Shown here piece by piece: positions 57,815 through 64,000 of a stretch of 64,000 nucleotides of DNA. The stretch spans positions 862,513 to 926,512 of the forward strand of contig MNCI01030582.1 of the NCBI GenBank assembly GCA_015680685.1, read 5' to 3'. The notes under the pieces were generated by a model. It had not been told where the DNA came from. It made no database searches and saw nothing but the letters and a program-made list of their open reading frames with translations. The position numbers were made by a program, and so were the translations under genes. Source of the stretch: Gnetum montanum (taxonomy: Eukaryota; Streptophyta; Gnetopsida; Gnetales; Gnetaceae). Position 1 is the stretch's first letter; every line of letters starts with the position of its first letter.

Positions 57815-58389
57815 TGATGAACCACGATATCGGGGCCATGATATTGCATTCGATATATTGGGTCCACGATATCAGAGCCTACCATGCAATGTCGGATACC
57901 CGATATCGAGACCTGCCTCCTTGGCTATAAATAAGAGTTGGATGCACTTGGTTTTGCATTATATAGTTAGTCCCTTAGCCAAAGTCTTTCCTTTTCTCCC
58001 TCCCAGAGTTAGAATTATTTCTACGTGCTCACAGTAGGAGTCATAAAGTGAACAGATCTTTATTCGAGCATTGTGTACCTAAGCACACCTTGTGTACGGC
58101 AATAAAGACAAACTTTATGATAAAACTTGCAGCATCTAAAATAGATTAGTTAATGTTAATTACTGTTATTAAATGCTTTCTTAGTTAATTAATGTTCTCT
58201 CTCTCTCTCTCTCTCTCTTCCCCTACAACTCTCCTAAGTAAATACACTTAGTACAATCACTTCGAGCATGCGTGTAACACTTGGTAACCCAGTAACGATT
58301 AGCGTTTGGTAATCCCAATAGTGTTGCATTGGTTTNGTGAAACGCTTGTATTCGTATGGTTGAGCGTAGGGGTACCTTGCCGATCATCA
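57815..58389 (+). repeat. T7: solo LTR with intact target repeat
   Basis: 575 bp, TGATGAACCACG to CCGATCATCA, flanked on both sides by CACCT (57810-57814 and 58390-58394). No internal region is attached, so it is a solo LTR left by LTR-LTR recombination. U3 has CGATATCG palindromes (57825-57832, 57901-57908); TATA box TATAAATAAG at 57926; AATAAAG near 58100; a (CT)n tract at 58196-58219; TTGGTAACCC repeats at 58281 and 58304. One N at 58336. It is inserted in T8 gag in opposite orientation. Confidence 0.9.
57926..57935 (+). promoter_or_regulatory. T7 LTR TATA box
   Basis: TATAAATAAG right after the CGATATCG-rich U3, the best-preserved promoter of the LTR group here. Confidence 0.6.
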
Positions 58390-58692
58390 CACCTCTTTGA
58401 TGTGCTTGGAAAAAGAGATGAAATCATGAAGACTAAGTATCCTAGGATATACTAACATATCCCTAATATAATCATTTATAGCTCCCTTAAAAATATTCAA
58501 TAGTTGATCATCAAGTAGTCAATGGATAGGCTCTATTATGGCTAATGTCCATAATGAGATAAACTTGGAAATGGATTCATTATGAGCTTGTTTGATATCT
58601 AAGAGTTTTTGCAAAGTATCATCCTTAGTAATATTATATTCAAACCTCTCCATGAAGGTAGTGAAGAGTTGTTCCAAGGATGTGATAGATCT

Positions 58693-59703
58693 ATGAATCA
58701 CAAGCATTCATGCATGATTCAGTCAAATTCTATGGATGAGACTAGTTGTACGTCTAGATCATTAAGCATTAATCACAGTTTGTTGTCTTCCCACTTGGAC
58801 TAGTGGCACCTTTATCATGTATGGTTTATTCTAGAGTGAGGCATATGATTCTTNCCTTTATCATGTATGGTTTATTCTAGAGTGAGGCATATGATTCTTG
58901 ATGTTGTTTCGGCCTTATGCTATTCCTAATGATAAAAAGAAATCAATTATTTAAAATAATTGAAAACAAGAAGATAAAGTCTAAACTATCCTACGCGTGA
59001 TGAGTGTATATTCCCAGCTTGATGTACATTTCTTGAACACCACGTATCCACTACTGGGATTACCAAGCGTTATGCTACTAGGTGAACTAAGCAATAATGC
59101 TGCTGCAATTACCAAACAAATACTTATTTATGCTCAAAATTGGTTGCGTTCATTCCACCAATTGATTAACATGCATGGAAATGTAAACATTAACTAAGTA
59201 CATGAAACAAAAATGCTATCTAAGTACATGTAAAGGAAAATTGCATGGAAAGAAAATTTAATCTAAGTCAAAGTGCCACAATGAATTAGAATTAATCTTA
59301 ATCTTATTGCCATTCATGGAATGTATCCAAGTACATTGCCACTTGGATAAGATGTCATACAACTGACCCAAATCCACACTGCAGGCACTCGCTAACCATT
59401 CTCTAAGACTACAAAATAAAAATGCAAGGGTTTGACTACTCTATTAACAAAAGATGTCAAATATGCAACAAAAGCACACATATTTTTAGGTAGAGGTAGA
59501 CACTATGTTGACGCATATGCATCAATGCATCATCAAATGTGTCGATGAGTACACATTGATGCAACTATGACATCATAGATATGATGTAGCATCTATGATG
59601 TAGCAACCATTACATACACATTGATAGGGATGCTACAATGCAGGCGTGATGTAGCATCTATGACATTGCATCTACGATATCTCAACCAATTGATGCTTCA
59701 TCA
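58693..59703 (-). repeat. T8 5' LTR, truncated at its end
   Basis: On the minus strand it starts TGATGAAGCATCAATTGG at 59703 and runs to about 58693, where homology to the T6 LTR ends about 40 bases short. U3 has repeated CTATGATGTAGCA motifs (59570-59690). R/U5 carries the inverted TTGGTAATCC repeats at about 59050-59115. No polypurine tract lies upstream, so it is a 5' LTR. It contains a 45-bp duplication around N 58854. Confidence 0.65.
58809..58899. other. Assembly join: 45-bp duplication around a single N
   Basis: CCTTTATCATGTATGG...ATGATTCTT occurs at 58809-58853 and 58855-58899, identical, with N at 58854. This is the signature of two contig ends overlapped but not merged. True length is probably 46 bases shorter. 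Confidence 0.85.
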
Positions 59704-61620
59704 ATCATTCAAGTACTTTTCTAGTTATAAAGTTGGAAAAAATTCTAAGGATGATATGGGGATAGTTGGCTAATAACATGTAGTTATTGCAAAAGGTGAT
59801 GACATGATTCATGGGACTAGAATCTTCATTATACTTAGTAAACTTTGGCAAGGAAACCTATTTAGAAACTTAGGTAGGTAGGATCATTGGGTTGATGAAA
59901 TCAACAAGGGGATTGGTAATCAAAATAGTAGGATTTCCCTTGTGTGATGTAGTGACTTTTTGCATTTGAATCTTATTAACTAGGAAGAGAGATATTGAAG
60001 TAATAACTTTAGTTTGGAAGGGACTCCATGAATAGATGGTATAGAAGTATTAGCCAACATCATATTGTAGGTAGGAAAGGTTGGCTAAATGAGTGCCATG
60101 GTGGACATAGGGGCTAATGGTTCAATGTTATAGTGGGGAATATAATGTGAGGATGAGTAAAAAGGTAAGGAAACTTATGATTGTAGAATAGGGATAGTGT
60201 GTGGCCAGGATTGTAAAGGATTAAATGGTAGGTTAACATTTTTCACCAGTTTAAGATTTGTAGGATTGATTGTAGTTATGATTGGGAAGAGATTGTAGGA
60301 TCAAGGTAAGTTAGTCATAGGTGGGACAATGATTGTTGAATTAGCTAAAGTAGTAGCTATGAGAATCATGGTTTGAGGTATGTGCATAGAAAATAGACTG
60401 GTAAAACTAGTGAGATTCACATGCAATAAAATAGGACTTTGAGATAATGAATGTGATTGATGAAAGGGGTCTATAGGTAGGAAAATATGGGGCTTTTCCT
60501 TTCCATCCTTATGATGGATGCCAATGGCACCACTTTCCTTATTCTGTTGGTCTTGAAATTGGTAATTCTTACTATTGAAATTGGTAAGATGATCTTTAAT
60601 ATCTTGTCTTTACTGAATCTTAGCACTTTCCATTTCCTAAACTTCATCTATGATGACTAGGTACTTTGCTAACATAGCTTATTTGAACTAATATAGCTTA
60701 ATGGGATAGTTTGAATTAGGAAATAATGGTTTCAAACTATTAGTTATTTCATATATAGTCATCCTCCTTAGCTCATTCTCAGAGAGTGCTACATTCAACT
60801 CTTACTTAGTGCATGTAACCTTGTAATCATAGTAAATCATTAATTCCATGAAAGCTTGTGTCTTATGTATCTTCATTATTCTATATACCTAGGAGATGTG
60901 GGAGGATTCAAAACATTACTCAAAGATCTCTTGCACACACTTTGAAATAAGATCAAGTGCAAAGTGAAAAATAAGCTAAGCAAAATTGGTATGAAAATTT
61001 TTAAGTGCTAGAAAGGACCTAATAGACTACTAGGTGACAAGTTCAAGACACTATAAATCCTATTTATTCTCCTAATGCCAAAAATATTCTTGCAAAATTA
61101 CTCTTTCTCAATCCCACAAAAACTCCTCCATAAATTAAATTTTAAAGTATCTAATCCATGACTACAAATAATCTTTGATTTGATATATCCTTCACTAAGC
61201 CAACTATAGTGATATGATGATGTATAAATCTCCATTTAAATGTGGACTTAACTTACTAGGAATGAACTAGAAATAATAGGGAAATCATGAAAAATGATAA
61301 ATTTAAATAGAAAAAGTAATCAAGTATTATTTGCTAAAAATAAAAAGAAATTTGAAAAAGCACTATGAGCAATGAAAATCTAAGCATGAAAAGTAAATAA
61401 AAGAGAATAAAATATTAAAGAACTGAGACCTTGATATAGAGGAAAGGGTCTCAATTTACTTCCTAACTAATAAAAAAGCATAATTAATGAGTAAAATGCA
61501 TTTGGCTCCTATGAAAGTTCAAGACTGCAAGTATTGATGAAAAACGTAAGTGAGGTAAAAGTAATAATAAAAACCTAATTATGAGTGAAATGTACATTTT
61601 GATAGTAAAATTAAGCCTTT
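59704..61620 (-). other. Region right of T8 with gag-like minus-strand reading
   Basis: Between about 61000 and 60480 the minus strand gives a coherent but stop-containing reading: TQAFMELMIYYDYKVT, ALSENELRRMTIYEITNSL, MLAKYLVIIDEV, then DQQNKESGAIGIHHKDGKEK. Stops are TAG/TAA where Gln would fit. I cannot assign a family; a retrotransposon gag is likely because the C-terminal side becomes Pro/Ser/Asn-rich. The remaining stretch shows nothing. Confidence 0.3.
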
Positions 61621-61621
61621 G

Positions 61622-62640
61622 AATGATAAATGGTTGGATGAAAAAGCTATAGATGCAATTTAGAATCAATGCGGGATCAAAATAAGGCTATTTTAATGAA
61701 GTGTCTTGGGATTGACGTTGGAGCCAAAAATTATACTTATGTGACTAACACTAATGCTAATGAGAGAACTACTTGATTGATGTTGATGTGGTGTTAGTGT
61801 TAGTGCTTGGGCTATTGAAGACTTGGGTACTGAACTAAGATTGTGATGATTATGAAGAACACAAAAGGTACTTGGATGCCTAATGCTTATGCTCTTGATC
61901 TTTTAAAATCTTGAAAAGTACTTTAGATCTCAAGAAACAAACAATGAATTTAGGTTTTAATCGCATATTTATAGGTCTAGGATTATCAAATTTAGCTTCA
62001 AAGTCAAGTGGAGTTCACTTGGAGTTTGTTTGAAGTTTGCTTTTAGCAAGTTTGATTTGCAAGACTAGGTCATGTAGGTCCCATAAGAGGTAATAGTAAT
62101 GCAACATAAACATTACTAAGAGTTAGAAAAATTTTCCTAGTTTTTGACAAACTACAAGTTTAAGCATCTAGGGCCTCTTTTGATACTTGAATTGATGTCA
62201 AGTAGTGACGTGATGATGTTAAGGAGCTTGAAAAGATAGAAGATGATGTCCAATGTAGAGTGTATAGGACAATAGCCTCAAGATGTAAGTATGAAGACTG
62301 TTGATGTTGACATTGGCACCAGCATCAACACCAGTGTCTAGAGTCCCAAGAGTTCCTCTTGTCAAACTAAGAAAATTTGTAGCATTTTTTCAAAATGTCA
62401 TTACAAGCCTAACATGTCTAAATTGATGTCAAATAACCTATTATGATGTTTGTAGAATGCTAATAAGCGAATAGACCTTGAGAATAATATTGAATATTGA
62501 ACTTGATGACTTGAGGTGATGAAGATGCAAGCATGGTAATGATGACATTAACATTGCTAACACGTACAATTGTTAGAAAGGTTTTCAATCATGACTATTA
62601 AGATTATCTTTAAATAAGCAAGCTTACTTGTATGTCACAA
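61622..62640 (-). repeat. R1 copy 2
   Basis: Collinear with 48439-49430 over about 1 kb (start AGCTATAGATG...AGAATCAAT; end ...TAAATAAGC). The minus strand has a clear TATA box CCTATAAATATG at about 61966-61977, supporting an LTR. It ends at a short inverted repeat CAAGCTTACTT/AAGTAAGCTTG (62616-62655) where the T9 LTR sequence begins. Confidence 0.5.
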
Positions 62641-63384
62641 TTGTATGATTAAGTAAGCTTGAGGCATATGATTTTTATAGCTTTTATGTTTTTATGTCCT
62701 ACTGCTAATAAGGGAGGAGAGAGAGATAACTAAGTGACTAATTTAACTTAACTATTGATTAACTAGGCTTTAACTAATCCTAACACTAGTATCTTTTCTC
62801 ACTTGTTGTACACATCCTGAACCAGTGCAACACTACTAGGATTACCAAATGCTAATCATTACTATGTTACCAAGTGTTACACGCATGCTTGAAGTGATCG
62901 TACTAAGTGTAATTTAACGATTTGCTTAATTGATTAAAATAAATTGCTATCCTAATAACAGAAATGTAAAGTGCATAAAATAAAATAAAATAAAATAAAT
63001 GCATAAGAAAATAAAATAAAAGAAATGTGTAAGAAAACAAATCTCAAGTGCTGCAAGGATGAATCAAAGAGCTCATCTTTATTGTTGTACACAAGGTGTG
63101 CTCAGGTACATAATGCTTGAATTAAGATCCATCCACACTTTGACCTCCTACTGTAGGCACTTGGAAAATACTCTAACCTTCAAAAAAACTACAAGAGTTT
63201 TGCTACTTGACTGCTAAAAGACTTCTTTTCTAATTGTGCACCTAGGTACTGTATTTATAGACCTGGGAGTAACTCAAGAATAACTGCTCGAATAATAACC
63301 ACTCTAATAATAACCACTTTAATTAGTAGAGTAACCACTCCAATAATAACTACTCTAATAATTAGAGTAACCACTTCATCATAT
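62640..63384 (-). repeat. T9 3' LTR, end truncated
   Basis: On the minus strand starts TGATGAAGTGGTT at 63384, preceded by the polypurine tract GTTGTGGGGATA. U3 is made of repeats of AATAATAACCACTCT; TATA box (minus) at 63251-63260; TTGGTAATCC-type repeats inverted at 62847-62875. The last 150-200 bases expected from T6 are missing where R1 begins. Confidence 0.7.
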
Positions 63385-63397
63385 CCCCACAACTGAA
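63385..63397 (-). promoter_or_regulatory. T9 polypurine tract
   Basis: The minus strand reads AGTTGTGGGGATA before TGATGAAGTG, with GACAAGTTTTTATTC upstream, closely matching T4 and T6. It shows that the T9 body extends to the right, beyond the window. Confidence 0.7.
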
Positions 63398-64000
63398 TAA
63401 AAACTTGTCCTTGAGTTTCTTACAAAATATTGGGAAGGTATGGGATTATTGACTAATTGACAACTAATGATGGAATGGGATGATAGACTCAATGTGCCCA
63501 ATGAACGGATCAATAAGCATATTACAACATTAGTGTTCATGACCATTGTGGTGAACACTCATACATAAATGACATCCAAGCCTTTATTTGGCATCTTGAA
63601 GAGAAAAAGAGAGAGAAAGAAGATGGAGCATGTTGCCGCCAATGCTGAGATTGTGCCTTCCATTGTTTATCCATAGCCATGTCACCAAACTTGCTCCTTT
63701 CGTAAATGCTCTAGTTCTAGTCCATCTTGAGTGCTTCCTCCAAGCCTAGTCCATTGTTTTTATGATCACCATCTACACACACAACATAGTCACAAATGAG
63801 CAAGTATAGATAAACCACAATGCAGTTGATACCTTTCCTCGATATGAAGCGCATTGGCTGAGTTGTGGTTATGGCAGAAACTAGTTCAGAGATTTATCAC
63901 GAGTGACTACCCAAGGTGTAGGGGTTAGGTGAATAGTAAAATGGAGAAAATTAAAAAATTTGTACAAAGGCCCCCATGACTAAGAGTGAACCTCTGATAG
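63398..64000 (-). other. T9 internal region, right edge
   Basis: Expected to hold the end of the element body. I could not recognise ORF3 or any other domain in either strand. A stretch near 63970 (CCCCCATGACTAAGAG) resembles the flank of a polypurine tract but has no LTR beside it. Confidence 0.3.

Larger units (their letters stand above)
57350..58720 (-). pseudogene. T8 gag, interrupted by solo LTR T7
   Basis: Right part (58707-58395): ITSLEQLFTTFMERFEYNIT, then LLDIKQAHNESISKFISLW, the classic Tat gag capsid motif, then LLNIFKGAINDYIRDML. After T7 the frame resumes at 57809 and shows FYYHKAIGHNIHNYNALK at about 57380, equivalent to the CRYH...GH..EDC knuckle with Cys lost. Stops throughout. 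Confidence 0.65.
55750..59703 (-). mobile_element. T8: Tat-like gag-protease remnant with 5' LTR
   Basis: Minus-strand gypsy remnant: 5' LTR (59703 to about 58693), gag (about 58720 to 57350, split by T7), protease (about 56380-55920). RT and beyond are missing. The LTR/gag junction near 58690 lacks the LTR end, primer site and gag start, so a deletion occurred. An assembly join (N at 58854) lies in the LTR. Confidence 0.6.

Noticed and set aside
63970-63990. CCCCCATGACTAAGAG resembles the polypurine-tract flank of T6 in inverted orientation.
   Set aside because: No TGATGA LTR end lies next to it; a short chance match or remnant cannot be told apart.

Overview
The window is a stretch of plant nuclear genome made almost entirely of decayed transposable elements. 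It has no operons or ribosome-binding context, is AT-rich, and carries Ty3/gypsy LTR retrotransposons, a LINE and intron-containing plant gene fragments (WSD1-type acyltransferase, SWEET, kelch, PPR). A repeat-rich seed plant with a large genome fits best; a gymnosperm is plausible but is an inference. No gene in the window looks intact.

I name the elements T1-T9. T1 (1-2514, + strand) is the 3' end of a chromovirus (integrase, chromodomain, 3' LTR) inserted into T2, of which the third-ORF fragment (2515-4997) and 3' LTR (5170-6017) are visible. T3 (6585-10642, +) is a short element with two LTRs, gag and protease but no reverse transcriptase or integrase, flanked by the repeat ATGAG.

The centre is a nest. 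T4 (11515-42804, +) is an Athila-like element of about 13.4 kb now spread over 31.3 kb; its target repeat GTATT survives on both sides. Its PR-RT linker is broken twice: by T5 (about 15648-20097), a scrambled element with minisatellites and inverted or duplicated pol fragments, and by T6 (20257-33722, - strand), a 13.5 kb relative of T4 flanked by ATCAC. T4 and T6 share the order LTR, tRNA-Asp-like primer site, gag, protease, RT-RNase H, integrase, a long third ORF (ORF3), polypurine tract, LTR. T2 carries the same ORF3, so three copies can be compared. ORF3 is the most interesting coding unit here: a charged, probably coiled-coil protein with a conserved C-terminal motif and no function I can name.

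From 43.1 to 54.4 kb the sequence is gene-derived or low-copy: a partial WSD1-like gene (-) with a 110-bp minisatellite upstream, a LINE remnant (-), a repeat R1, and three unrelated gene fragments (kelch -, SWEET -, PPR +) within 2.1 kb. From 55.7 to 59.7 kb lies a minus-strand Tat-like gag-protease remnant (T8) split by a solo LTR (T7, target repeat CACCT). The right edge holds a second R1 copy and the 3' LTR of another TGATGA-type element (T9).

Four single N bases (38571, 43102, 58336, 58854) mark assembly joins; two sit between duplicated sequence and look like unresolved overlaps.
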